Source: Rhynchopus sp. YZ270_cl-10 (taxonomy: Eukaryota; Euglenozoa; Diplonemea; Diplonemida; Diplonemidae). From it: 64,000 nt of DNA. The notes under the pieces are model-generated. The model was not told the origin of the DNA. It ran no database searches and worked only from the letters and a program-made list of their open reading frames with translations. Below, piece after piece: positions 52,641 to 62,974 of the stretch; position 1 is the stretch's first letter; every line of letters begins with the position of its first letter. Location: assembly GCA_964035575.1 (NCBI GenBank), contig OZ037839.1, forward strand, positions 1,439,220 through 1,503,219, written 5' to 3'. The position numbers were made by a program, and so were the translations under genes.

Positions 52641-53142
52641 AGGGTAGTTGAGCGATCAACGAAAATATGACTTACCCACGAACACCCCTTTCTTCCGCCC
52701 TCCCTCCTTCTTCCAAAAGGGGGGGGGGAGCTCGGGGAGGGTGGGGAGCAAAAGGGCTGTTCTGCAACACTACACAATTCTCTGTCTCATGATCGCAAAA
52801 CCGTTTCTCCCCCTATCCTCAGTCCACTCTTCTCCCCATTCCACTACGAAAAAAAACAAAACAACAAAAAAATAAAATCCAAACCAAATGAAAATATATT
52901 TCACAAAACCCTTTTGTTGTATGTGTTTTTGGTGTTTGTTGGTGCTTTTCGGAAATCGGTCAACGACCTGTCAACGACCTTGCCAATATCGACCCCCTCC
53001 CGGAGAACCATGTGTAAACCATTTGAACACAGACCATCCCAAAAGTCCAAAGGTGAGTGCCTAGAGTGATGGATCGATACAACGAAAAAAAGGGCAAACA
53101 AAAAAATATTATTTCATAAATACACAAACCCCAAAAAACCCG

Positions 53143-53558
53143 CCTTGATTTTTTTTGTCTGAAATTTGGAAGGGTTTTAGTGGAGTTGGCGAGATGGTGT
53201 TTAAATACCACTATTTTGGTACCCCAGAAATCCAAATAAAACATAGTGGAGCTCATCCTCGGGTGGCTACACTAATGCAACTAAGTTTTCAAAAAAAAAA
53301 AAAAAACGCGTCTATACCTTCTGTAGTACATAGGCTTCGGCCGTCATTGAGTACAGATCGTTATACCAGTAGGTATAACGTGATTGTCGATACAACAAAA
53401 ACGAAGTACGCAAAACTACCCATGAAGAAGTACGCAATTTCGGGGTGGGTTATTTTTTTTTGTGGACAAACTGCTGCAAGAAGCACGCAATATGGGGTTG
53501 TCAGGAGCACCAAAAACCCTACTAAATTCCACCAAAAATTTCAGGCAAAAAAATGAGG
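53143..53558. repeat. 416-bp foldback containing family A
   Basis: CCTTGATTTTTTTTGTCTG then AAATT at the left pairs with AATTTCAGGCAAAAAAATGA then GG at the right. Inside are a family-A unit (53244-53290) and a module with CTTCTGTAGTACATAGGC and GTGATTGTCGATACAAC (53300-53400) shared with 4972-5062. Confidence 0.7.
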
Positions 53559-53605
53559 TGAAATCCTTCTTCCACGCGATATATATTTTTTTTTACCCCC
53601 TCCCC

Positions 53606-54261
53606 CAGGGTTGTTTCTAGGATCTCGTTTTTTTTTCTCGGGGGGGGGTCAATTTTTTTCCCAAAAAAAATTTTTTTTCCGCCGGGAAAAAAATGGTCTT
53701 TCAAGGGTTTTTGGGTGTATTCCGAGCTTTCTCGACGAAGCCTCGATCTCACCAAGATAACCCCATACCCCAAAGCTTCAGAATATCATGGTGGTATGTA
53801 GCTTCTGTGCGGGTATGAAACAGGTAAAGAAACGGTGGCCATGGTACCCAAAGGTTCCTGGCGAAGCCACGGTACGCAACATTTCTAAAATCGCGCTTAA
53901 AATTGCACTATTGTACAGCCAAACTATGTCATGGGAAGGGTGTGATGTAAGCTTGCGCCGCAGGCGCACGGTACGCTACTTTTATTCTTTTCGCCAAATC
54001 TTTTTTCGCACTCCCATCACCGTTCCGCGTAGTGTAGTCGGTGCGGGTGTTGTCGCTCTTCACCAGTGCCAACACTGGTGGTGGGTGGAAAACGTGTAGT
54101 TCGGGGGAAAATATGTAATTTTTTACAGGGGGGTGAGGCTGACCAGCGCACCGTGCCAGATTCTGGGGGAAAAATTGACCCCCCCCGGGGGGGGTCAATT
54201 TGACCCCCCAGAATCTGGGGGGGGTCAGTGACCCCCCCCGACCCCCCTAGAAACAACCCTG
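53606..54261. mobile_element. hAT-type MITE, TSD CCCTCCCC
   Basis: A 656-bp element with 15-bp TIRs CAGGGTTGTTTCTAG / CTAGAAACAACCCTG and a perfect 8-bp target duplication (53598-53605, 54262-54269). The shared module lies inverted (GCGCCGCAGGCGCACGGTAC at ~53954, with CTGGCGAAGCCACGGTACG near 53858). The right end has palindromic GACCCCCC / GGGGGGTC blocks. Confidence 0.94.
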
Positions 54262-54970
54262 CCCTCCCCTTTATTTTATATTTCCCCTTTCTTATAGTGC
54301 CTACATAGGTGTAAAATGTGAATGCAAAAAATGTCGGTCTTCCTCTATGGTATCCTACTCTAACCACAACGGGAATTTTTTTTTTTTGACAGAACTTCCA
54401 TTCTCGCTCAATTTCAACTCTGTTTTAAAACTTTGTGTGTTTTCTTCTTCTTTTCTTTTGTCATTTTTTTTTCACTTTTTTTTTTAGCCAAAAAAGCACT
54501 ATTTGAATCCCAATCCACATTTTCCCCAGATTTTCCACCATTTTTTTTTTTCTTATCAGAGTTCCAATACTATTATGCACTAAAACTCGAAGCATCTCAT
54601 AATAATGACATTTAATGGTGCATTTCAGTGGAACTCCCCCTTCTCTTCCCCTTCCCCCTCTCTTTTCTTGGATACGGAGTGCCCTTTGTTTTAAATAAGG
54701 AGAATTTTATTTTTCCTACCTATTTAAAAAAAAAATATATATAAAAAAATCCCCCTCTCTTTTCTTTTTCAATTTGTGGTGTTTTTTTTTGGTACTCTGC
54801 TCTCCCAAGCCAATACTTCCCCACATCCTTTTTTGCGTTTTTTTTTAAGGTGATATAGTGCCTGATTGGATAACAGATTAAAATTTCTACTTTATTTTTC
54901 AAATCTACCCACTTTAATAATCAATGAGGGGTTCAGGTTCAGTTCCAACAGGGTTATTGATGACATTGTA

Positions 54971-55213
54971 GGCAAAGAGAGGTATCTTCAGATTTATCAC
55001 CTCCCGGTGAGGTGCAGTCGATGTGAAGGCGGGTATATATCCTCTGTTGTACGGTAGGGACCTTATTCCGCAAACCCGCAAAGGCACTTCCCCACGCCCT
55101 CCTGGGTTTGCGGGTTTGTAAGCAAAGAGGTATCTTCAGATTTATCACCTCCCGGTGGGGTGCAGTCGATGTGAAGACAGGTATATATCCTCTGTTGTAC
55201 GGTAGGGACCTAC
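54971..55213 (+). repeat. Direct repeat of ~93 bp flanking a hairpin
   Basis: GGTATCTTCAGATTTATCAC, CTCCCGGTGAGGTGCAGTCG and TATATCCTCTGTTGTACGG (54971-55063) recur at 55121-55213 with few changes. Between them CCGCAAACCC (55068) and GGGTTTGCGG (55104) form a hairpin. Confidence 0.85.
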
Positions 55214-56827
55214 ATTGTGGATCTTGCTTGGTCAGCTATTTCAAGTCACCTTTCTTTTCCCCCCCCTCCCCCCTCCCCCCTCCTCCCTTTCCCTCCCAGC
55301 AAAGCGACCCCCCCCTTCTCCTCTACCCCCCCCGCCCTTCCACCCAGATTTTGTTATTTTTTTTTTTTTTAAATTTTTGCCCCCATTTTTTGATACCTTT
55401 TCTCTAACGATGGGACAGAGCTTTTATAATATACTCCTCTAGTGTGAGAGGTTGCGTCCCAAAACCCCCTCGGCCCTTTGCGGGTTTTTTCTGATTTTTT
55501 TTTTTTGTTAAAAAAAGATCAGTTACTTTCTCGGGAGTTACGGGGCGATCATTACAATATGCTATTTTTTCCGCGGAAAATTAGAGCCTCTCAACACTAA
55601 GCCATATTCCCAGAGGAGGAGGATATTATGAAGCCCTGACGATAACTTTTTTATTTTTCAAGAAGAAAAAAAAACAAAAATTTATATGTTTTTTTTTTCT
55701 CCTCTCTCCCTCTCCCTTTTTTGGAATGTAACACACAAACAAAACAAAACAAAGAAGAAGTAGGTATCCTCTTTAACCCCTTATGCCTTCATAGAGGCAC
55801 TGTGCACGGAGAGAAGCACATATTCATCTTGACAAACATTTTGTTTTATTGAAAAGGATGCAAATTTTAAAAAAAAGATTTCATGTGAACGAGAGGGCTG
55901 TGTATATCTTTTTTGTTCACCTCATGAAGGAGGAAATAGAAATAAAAGCAGTTTGAAACACACTTTGCGGTTCTGCAGGACGAACCGCGCTGCAGAAGAA
56001 CCATCGCAGGGTGAAGTGCAGTACGCCCTCTCTCATGGGTTTTATTGAGTGTTACGTTTCTATTTTTAGGAGTATTTTTTTCTATTCTTCCTTTGGTTTG
56101 TTGTGTGTTTCCTTCAGGGGAGGGGCCTGCATCGTACAGTGGGTCAATAGGAGGTGTGTGCTTGCATCAAACACTTCACTTTTTTTATTCATTAGTCAAC
56201 AGGCGTGACCTGTTAAATATCTTCGTTGTCTAAAACGCATCATCCATCATCTTATCGTCCTTTTTTTAAACCAAACTAAACCCCCTTTTTTTTTTTGGCA
56301 ACAACCCTCCTAAAAGACCCTCTTGTATGATTGCAGTGCAATAAACCCAAGAAAAAAAACCCAAGTGAAAAGACGTGTAGCAAAAGGTTCTTTCACTTTT
56401 AAAAAAAAAAAAACAGATTTATCAGAAAAGTGCAAATTTAATCAAAAATGCATTTTTTTTTTTTCTTTTTGGGCAACCCTTTTGTAGCCCCCCAATCTCC
56501 CCCATTTTATGATCGCGGGATGAAACCCTGCAAGCTGACATCAACACCCCCCAAAAAAAAACACTATTTTTTTTCCTTTTTTCATCTTCAAAACCAAGCG
56601 TGTTCCAGCACGATAACGATGGTTAAAAAAAAGATGTGTGTTGTACGAGAGAGACATGATTACATCTACTATTATAGCAATCTTTCTTCCTTTTTTTTTC
56701 TTTTGTTTTTGAGCAAAAAAAAGCAAACAAAAGAACGTATGGACGCGCTGGAGCGTGTCTTAGGGTGGAACACTTAATGTTACACCAAGATTGATTCAAA
56801 GAAAAGAACAAAAAGAAAATACAAGTA

Positions 56828-56874
56828 TAGTGGAGTTCATCCTCGGGTGGCTACACTAATACAACCAAGTTTTC
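56828..56874 (+). repeat. Family A short repeat
   Basis: TAGTGGAGTTCATCCTCGGG, TGGCTACACTAATAC and AACCAAGTTTTC, followed by an A-rich stretch. Shares GGGTGGC with the 53244 copy. Confidence 0.85.
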
Positions 56875-57291
56875 AAAATGCAAAAAAAAATATTAAAAAA
56901 AAGAGCAACCTCAACGCTTTTCAAACACCTTGTATGGCATTGCTGTCGACCCTTCTTCCTCCCCCCCCCCCCAAAAAAAAAAAAAACAAATCAAAACAAA
57001 AAGCAAAAAAAAAATATATCAAAAACTTCATAAAAGACCTTTATTCAAACTCCCTTCTCCCCATCTGAGTCTCCCCGACCCCCCAATATTCTCTTTTCTC
57101 CCCCTCCCATCATTCTCGCTCTCACTCCCTTCCCTCTTTTTTTCTTTTCTTTTCGTGGACAAAAAAGCAGATGAAAATGAAGGTACGTAAGCAAAAAAAA
57201 ACAAGAATAGTGTAAAGTTCACCCTGAGGGGGTGCTTGGCATATGCTATTATGAATTATGAAGAAGAAGAAAAAAAATCACCCAGGAGGTG

Positions 57292-57420
57292 ATGGTGGCA
57301 GTATTTGTGATGGGAGCGCATTGGAATCCACAAAATACATCAAAAATACATCGTGTATTGTGATGTATTTTAATGTATTTTGCGTATTCCAATGGGTTCC
57401 CATCACAATACTGCCGCCAT
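57292..57420. repeat. Foldback MITE, copy 2
   Basis: ATGGTGGCAGTATT at the left and AATACTGCCGCCAT at the right. Inner arms GATGGGAGCGCATTGGAAT / ATTCCAATGGGTTCCCATC and AAAATACATC / GATGTATTTT. Pairs with copy 1 at 45619. Confidence 0.85.
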
Positions 57421-58373
57421 TTCCAGAAGGGGGGGGTTTTTTTTTGTAGGAGATGGTGATACTATGATAATGATTTTTTCTCCCTCCCCTTTTTAAGTAT
57501 GGTCATTATCACGTGGGTGGAAAAAAAGGTAAAAAAAACGAAGGAGAAACAGCTCCTATAGTAATGGATGAAATTTTTTAAAAAAACAGAAAAAAGGAAA
57601 ATATTTTGTGCTACGGGTGATTCAACAAAACGGAGTTTATAAAAAGTGTATATTATGGTGATGACGTTAAGAAAAAAATTAGATACAGCTCCCTCCAAAA
57701 GGAAAAATGGGAAAGGGAGTCTGGGTGGGCAAAGATGTCTACTGATTATAAAATAAGTTATCAAAAAAAAAAAAATCCAAAAAAAAAAAAAACTAAAAAA
57801 AAAAAAAAAAAAAAAAAACACCAATCACAGTCGTTACCCCCACACCGGTTTAACAGCTCACGCCACAGTGACTTCTCGAGGCAAAGGGAATGACATGTAA
57901 AATATTAAAAAAAAAGGGGTTCCGGGGGGTCAGACCAGGGCTTAAGAAGCTCTGCCACACTCTGCATGGGTGAGGTGTGCCGTTCTGTACGTATCCTATG
58001 TGTTTGATTTTTCTTTTATTTTCTTTTATTTTTTTTTTCTCCAAAAGCGTATCCCTTTTTGTTTATTTATTTCTTTTTTAAATTTTTTTCTTTGCTTCAA
58101 TATTCATATCTCCTTGAGAGTGTGGTGTTATTGTCGACAGAGGGAAAATATAAAAAGATAAATAAATAAAAAAACCAAACAAAAACAATACCAGACATCA
58201 ATTTGAGGAAAAAAAGGAAAAAACGAAAGGAAAAACAAAACACAAAAACAAAACAACAACAACAACACTAAAAGCAGAATTTCCCCCACACCGGTTTAAC
58301 AGCTCACTCCACAGTGACTTCTCGAGGCAAAGGGAACCTGTTTTTATTTTCAACCTCTTTTTTTTTTTTAAAA

Positions 58374-58507
58374 GATGTTTGTGCACGAAGAGGCACATTC
58401 GTTCTTTTCAGTGTTCTTTTTTTTTTTTTTTTTTTCATATATCGAGGAAGAAGTGCTCTGTCTGCGTCCGCCGATGTCCGGTGACGTGCTTGCACTTTCA
58501 ACTTCTC
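58374..58507 (+). repeat. Family E stem-loop and CCGATG module
   Basis: 58374-58404: GATGTTTGTGCACGAAGAGG then CACATTCG. 58462-58507: CTGCGTCCGCCGATGTCCGG, GACGTGCTTGCACTTTCAAC, a diverged copy of the 47847 module. Confidence 0.6.
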
Positions 58508-59122
58508 TCGTCTTTTTTTTTTTTTTTTTGTATTTTTTATTATTTTTTTCTGAAACAAAACGGCAAAAGTGACAGATTAGAGAGAGAAAAAAAAAATGGG
58601 GGAGGGAAAAGAAAAGGAAAACAAATGTCCTACAGTTGTCTCAAGTTGTCTATTTTGCATTATTCTTTTGTTAGTTCTCATACCTGAAACAATTTTATAT
58701 CATATTTGTCGGAAAATAAGTTACATTTTTTTTTTTGCCTTTTTTTTTATTATTGTTTTTCCCTCACATCATTTGTTTCTTTGCATCAAAGGGGGGGTAG
58801 TTTCTCACAAATATATTACAGTGCAGGCTGTGGCAGCTGCACCAATCCAGTTGATTATCAAAAGAAAAAAAAATTCTCTCTCTCTCGCTTCCCCCACGAT
58901 GCACTTCAACGAAAATCATTATTTTAATTATGTTTTTTTTTATTTAAATTTGCTTTTTTATTTTGGTTTTGTAACCATTTTTTTTCGCTTTATTTCTTTT
59001 CAGCAAAGAAAAGAAACTACTATGTAAACGCAAGGCACACTTGAGGTACTGAAGAGAGGAAAAAAAATAGGACAGATAAAATGGGGGGAAAAAAAGGCAT
59101 TTTTCAAAATCAATGCAAATTT

Positions 59123-60432
59123 GGGGTGTTCCGGGGTGTGGAATTTTGGGCACGTTCACAAGTTTTCACAACTTTTCACAAGTTTTCACAAGTTTTCACA
59201 AGTTTTCACAAGTTTTCACAACATAGTATTTGCCATTTTTATGTGAAGAGTTGTGAAAAGTTGTGAAGAGTTGTGAATTGAAATGAAAATTTGGATGAAA
59301 AAAACACAGATGTTGTGAAGAGTTGTGAACAGTTGTGAAGAGTTGTGAATTGGATTAAAAAAAAGGGGGGCTTTTTTTTCCAGGGTTTTTTGCAGGACTG
59401 GTCAGGTCAAGTGTGCTGTGCACAGGGCTAGCTAGCCTGGGTCCGTGGGTCAAGTTGGCCGTACCACCCCACCCCCTGTGCGAGGAGGACGACGGAAGTC
59501 CGCGGCTAGTTCGCTTGTTGTCTTTTTTTTTTCAACATGTTCGCAACTCATAAAAAAGTAGCGTACCGTGCGCCTGCGGCGCAGCTAAAAATTCCGAGTG
59601 GTAGCCCGCAGGTCTACCCGAAATGTTGCGCACCTTGGCTTCGCCAGAAAAGTTTTGGTGCTATTTTTGCCAGGGGGTGACCTGTTTTGCTTGCTCTGAG
59701 CTGGGGTCTAAACGGGAGACTATACTAGATACGACGACACCCACTTCGAAAAGTGGGTGATCCCTTGCTGCTGTCCCCAGTTTTTTTGTCAGAGGGGAAA
59801 GAAGGTTTCAACGCTCCCAAGGCCCACCCACAAGACCTGTCAACTCCCTTGGGTCGAGAGCCTCCAGGGCCCTCCTCATAGTTTCGAGAGCTTGACGAGT
59901 GCTCCTCGTTTAGTGTTGAAGCCAAACCGGATTTTGGGGACAATTTTATCCGAAAATGGCCCCGCCTATTAATGACCGGGCTCATATTTTCCAAAAATTT
60001 AAGTGGTCATAAAATTGTCCAATTTTCAACATTGACCCCACCACTGCACGGGCGGATCTCAAAAATGCAAACCGATTATAAAGTTGAAAAAAACACCTAA
60101 AAACACGTGACCCGAAAGGGCCCAAATTGTCGGGTCAGCCACACCGTTTTAAGCACTTTTTGCACACAGAACCGCCTGTGTTGCCAAACAACGTCCGCCA
60201 AGGTGCCCTGTACCTACCTGGGTAGGTGGGTGCCCAGGCACCACCCAGACCTCGCCACGTCACAACTGTTCACAACTGTTCACAACTTTTCACAACTTTT
60301 CACAACTCTTCACAACTCTTCACACGCACTTTTTTGTGAAGAGTTGTGAAAAGTTGTGAAGAGTTGTGAAAAGTTGTGAAGAGTTGTGAATTGAAATGAA
60401 AATTCCCAAAATTCCATACCCCGGAACACCCC
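59123..60432. mobile_element. TIR element with TTCACAAC sub-repeat arrays
   Basis: Ends GGGGTGTTCCGGGGTGTGGA (left) and the inverse with one change (right, to 60432). Just inside each end is an array: TTCACAAGTTTTCACAACTT at 59156-59222 with inverted AGTTGTGAA copies to 59350, and the mirror arrangement at 60258-60395. The interior holds the CGCCTGCGGCGC module (59570) and ACATTGACCCCACCACTG (60038). No coding region; no clear target duplication. Confidence 0.8.
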
Positions 60433-60488
60433 ACAAAATAAGAAAACTGATCTCTTGGGGGTGCCTCCCCAATGAGCAAAGTTGAGCG

Positions 60489-60570
60489 ATGAAGATCAGT
60501 TCCGCCGTTCCCATATAAAGTTCTGTTGCGCTGCAACAGAACTTTATATAACGGCGGAGCTGATAAAGAT
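60489..60570. repeat. Strong hairpin
   Basis: GATCAGTTCCGCCGTT and TATAAAGTTCTGTTGC pair with GCAACAGAACTTTATA and AACGGCGGAGCTGAT around a GC centre, about 35 paired bases per arm. It lies just outside the TTCACAAC element. Confidence 0.85.
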
Positions 60571-60830
60571 TTCAAAAAAAATAAAATGTGACAGAAATAG
60601 CGATCCGGAAAAAAACAAGTGACGTTTTACAAAACAAAACACAAAACAAAAATAGTGACTACTGTCTGTATGGCAGCTACACCAATTCAACAAATCTCAC
60701 GGATCCAGAAAACAATGACTCTCTGGATTTGTGAAAGACCATTTATTTTTATTATTTTTTAATTTTTTTCAAATTGGAAGCATTTACTATTCCAAAAAAC
60801 CAGTTTATATCAAAACCAAAATATGGTGTA

Positions 60831-60877
60831 AAGTGGAGTTCATCCTCGGGTGTCTACACTAGTACAACAAAGTTTTT
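60831..60877 (+). repeat. Family A short repeat
   Basis: AAGTGGAGTTCATCCTCGGG, TGTCTACACTAGTAC and AACAAAGTTTTT, with an A run eight bases on. Confidence 0.8.
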
Positions 60878-61152
60878 CTAAAAAAAAACAAAGGCTTTTC
60901 CGGTCGTCCGTTTATGCAAATACTGGGATTTTTTTTTTTTTTTTGTTTGGCAGGATCGTTTTTTTAGCTGCGAAACGTGGTAATTTATAGGGAATGGCAA
61001 ATTTTAACAAATGTTTGTAATTCCAACATTTTTCAACATTATTTCAAAATACGTTGTTTGTGCAAAAACAATAAACACCTTTTTTTAAAAAGTCAGCAGT
61101 TTTGCGCTATTCGCCTCTGCAAAACTTTGCAACCAATTTTTTCGAAAACATA

Positions 61153-61187
61153 AGGTGACCTAAGCACAGTAGACTTAGGTTCATCTT
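61153..61187 (+). repeat. Family D stem-loop
   Basis: GGTGACCTAAGCACAGTAGA then CTTAGGTTCATC. CTAAG/CTTAG pairing is kept although the loop has changed to CACAGTAGA. Confidence 0.65.
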
Positions 61188-61792
61188 GTAATAGCTTTAG
61201 ATGCTGTGGCCATATTCTTTTAACATTTTATTCTTGTTTTGTTTTCTTTTGTTTTGTGTAAACACGTTGTTCTCACAAAAAAAAATCATTTTTTTTAGAA
61301 GAGAACGGGAATGGGGGGGTGGGGAAAAGGCAAGTGAATTTCACTGCCTTGTTGCTGCCTTTTTTGAGCACCTCCCGACCCATTTACCTTCGGCATTTTT
61401 CAACCATTTTTATGTTTTCAAAAGATGTGAGCCACTTCATCTTTCAAACTTTTCCTTTTTACTCTTTTTTTTCTTCTATTTCTTTTCTCCTGCCTTTTTC
61501 CCCTCTTTTTTTTCTGAGGGCTTTTATTTTTGCGAACAGTATCGTATGGGTGCTTCCCTCCCATCAGGTATCTGTTCCCGGGGGGCGTTCCCTGAAAATG
61601 ATGTCAGATGTCAGAAAATTTATTGAATGTTTGTGGATATTTGAGAATTTTTTTTTTTAGTTCATCTGTCTGACGACGGGACCAACTCAGGCTCAGGTGG
61701 AAACCCCCCCGCTCTCTGCCGTGTGAGGATGAGGTTTCCAATACAATGACCTATCAAACCCCCTTTTTTTTACCCCCCCTTTTTTTTTGTTA

Positions 61793-62015
61793 GTGACCAA
61801 GCACAGCGAGGCTTCAGGTCATCTTATAAGACTCTTTTTTTCTCTTCTCCTTCTTGATTTTTTTTTTTTCCTCCTCGCTCCCTACCCCCCTATCATTATT
61901 TCTCCTTTTATTTTCTTTTCTTTTTAGCTCTTTTATAATTATCAAATGCGATAAACGAAAAAGTTGTATTTTCCCGCGAGAGATGTGTGTTTTGCACGAA
62001 AGGCACAAAACATCT
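61793..62015 (+). repeat. Family D and family E stem-loops
   Basis: 61793-61826: GTGACCAAGCACAGCGAGGC then TTCAGGTCATC. 61982-62015: GATGTGTGTTTTGCACGAAA then GGCACAAAACATC, where the outer stem GATGT/ACATC is extended. Confidence 0.65.
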
Positions 62016-62382
62016 TTCAAATTTTATTTTGTTTTCCTTTTATTTCTCATTCTGAAGCCAAATTCCATTTTTATTTCATTTTTGATATATTTTTGGCTCG
62101 AAGTGTTATTTTCCGACCACTTCTTGTCTACAATATTACAATGTTCAAAAAAAAGGGATACTTTTCTTCCTCCCCTTGAAGATGGATAATTCAAACACAT
62201 TCCAAGATTTTCTCTAAGCACTGACGAGGGCTTAGTTAGTTTTCATCTTTGGCAACTTTCTCCCTCCCTCCCTCCGTCTCTCTCGAGGAATGATGCTTGC
62301 AATTTTATTTTTGTCGATTTAGCAAATAAAGTGAGTGTTCTGTCACATAGGTTTTTTTTGTTTTTTTTTTGTTTTTGATAAA

Positions 62383-62875
62383 GGTGACTAAAGCATGCGA
62401 GGTGCTGATGAGATTACTTAACGTTCAAAACATTAAGAAATCTAATCAGACTAACGCACGGTGTTAGGTTCATCTTATAAACCATTTTTTTTTTTTGTGT
62501 GGTTGTCTGTTTTTAGGCACGAATTGCTGCATCAGCAACGGAACGTTGTGACACAAAGCAGTCGCCCTAGAGAGCAGAGTACCATTCGAAAAGGCAAACA
62601 AAAATGCAAGAACAAAAGTACGGTGTGTGTAGGACAATGCGGGGCAGGTGATGAGCGTGGTGGAGGGGAATCGTTTTGCGTTTACTCTGCATCACTACCG
62701 TTACACTGTGTTGCGTACACTGGAGTTGCCCCGCATGTGCCAGAAGATCTTCTTGTACTTTGAAAACGAATGTGATCAAGGTGACTAAGAGAGGCTTAAA
62801 GATTGGTGAATAACCAATGTTCAAAACATTAAGTAATCTAATCAGACTAAGAGAGGCTTAGGGGCCATCTTAAAA
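62383..62875 (+). repeat. Two family D units carrying the same small insertion
   Basis: In both, a ~50-bp piece with GTTCAAAACATTAAG and AATCTAATCAGACTAA splits the stem-loop. In the second copy ACTAAGAGAGGCTTA flanks the insert on both sides, like a 15-bp target duplication. The insert itself is a foldback (GATTACTTAA with TTAAGAAATC in copy 1). Confidence 0.75.
62608..62765. repeat. Foldback with ATGCGGGGCA arms
   Basis: AATGCGGGGCA (about 62636) and TGCCCCGCAT (about 62727), with outer AAAAGTAC (62614) and GTACTTTG (62755), pair across a 150-bp GC-moderate stretch that stands out from its A/T-rich surround. It lies between the two interrupted stem-loops. Confidence 0.55.
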
Positions 62876-62974
62876 ACTTTATTTGCGGTCGAAGAAAAAA
62901 AAGAAAAAAGGGTGGAGAGAAAGTGTAGGACCCAAATCTGCAAGCCTTTTTTTTTTTTTTTTTTGTACGAGTAT

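Larger units (their letters stand above)
44575..53142. other. Gene-free mosaic of short modules and foldbacks
   Basis: No gene despite many short low-complexity open frames. Contains a foldback (44614-44708), a MITE-like foldback (45619-45740), family-A copies (46621 partial; 46908), family-B copies (46738, 49109, 50361), stem-loops (47172, 47921, 48839, 51597, 52097), the CCGATGAACGGTGAG module (47847, 50892), a repeat pair with ACAAGAAGGGGGG (48493, 51069), a 38-base A run (about 49686-49723), a T21/A18 palindrome (46223-46260) and host repeat K (52546-52640). Confidence 0.55.
53559..59122. other. MITEs and modules, no gene
   Basis: Holds the hAT-type MITE at 53606, a duplicated ~93-bp unit (54971-55213), foldback MITE copy 2 (57292-57420), family-A copies (56828-56874; diverged 57209), a family-E stem-loop (58374-58404), a GGAGGTG module (56116) and a direct repeat with CCACACCGGTTTAACAGCTC (57841, 58286). 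Long pyrimidine tracts elsewhere; no convincing coding frame. Confidence 0.55.
60433..62974. other. Gene-free module region
   Basis: Contains a strong hairpin (60489-60570), a family-A copy (60831-60877), stem-loops (61153, 61793, 61982), two stem-loops carrying the same small insertion (62383-62485, 62778-62875) and a foldback (62608-62765). The rest is T- or pyrimidine-rich. Confidence 0.55.

Noticed and set aside
59156-59350. CRISPR-like regular repeats (TTCACAAG units)
   Set aside because: Units are 10-11 bp without unique spacers, occur in inverted orientation and sit at the ends of a TIR element.
59380-60225. A further hAT-type MITE starting CAGGG at about 59385
   Set aside because: No matching inverted end with an 8-bp duplication could be found, although the shared GC module lies inside.
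62461-62763. 100-aa open frame in a GC-moderate patch
   Set aside because: It lies across a foldback and a stem-loop repeat, has no family resemblance and starts within repeat sequence.
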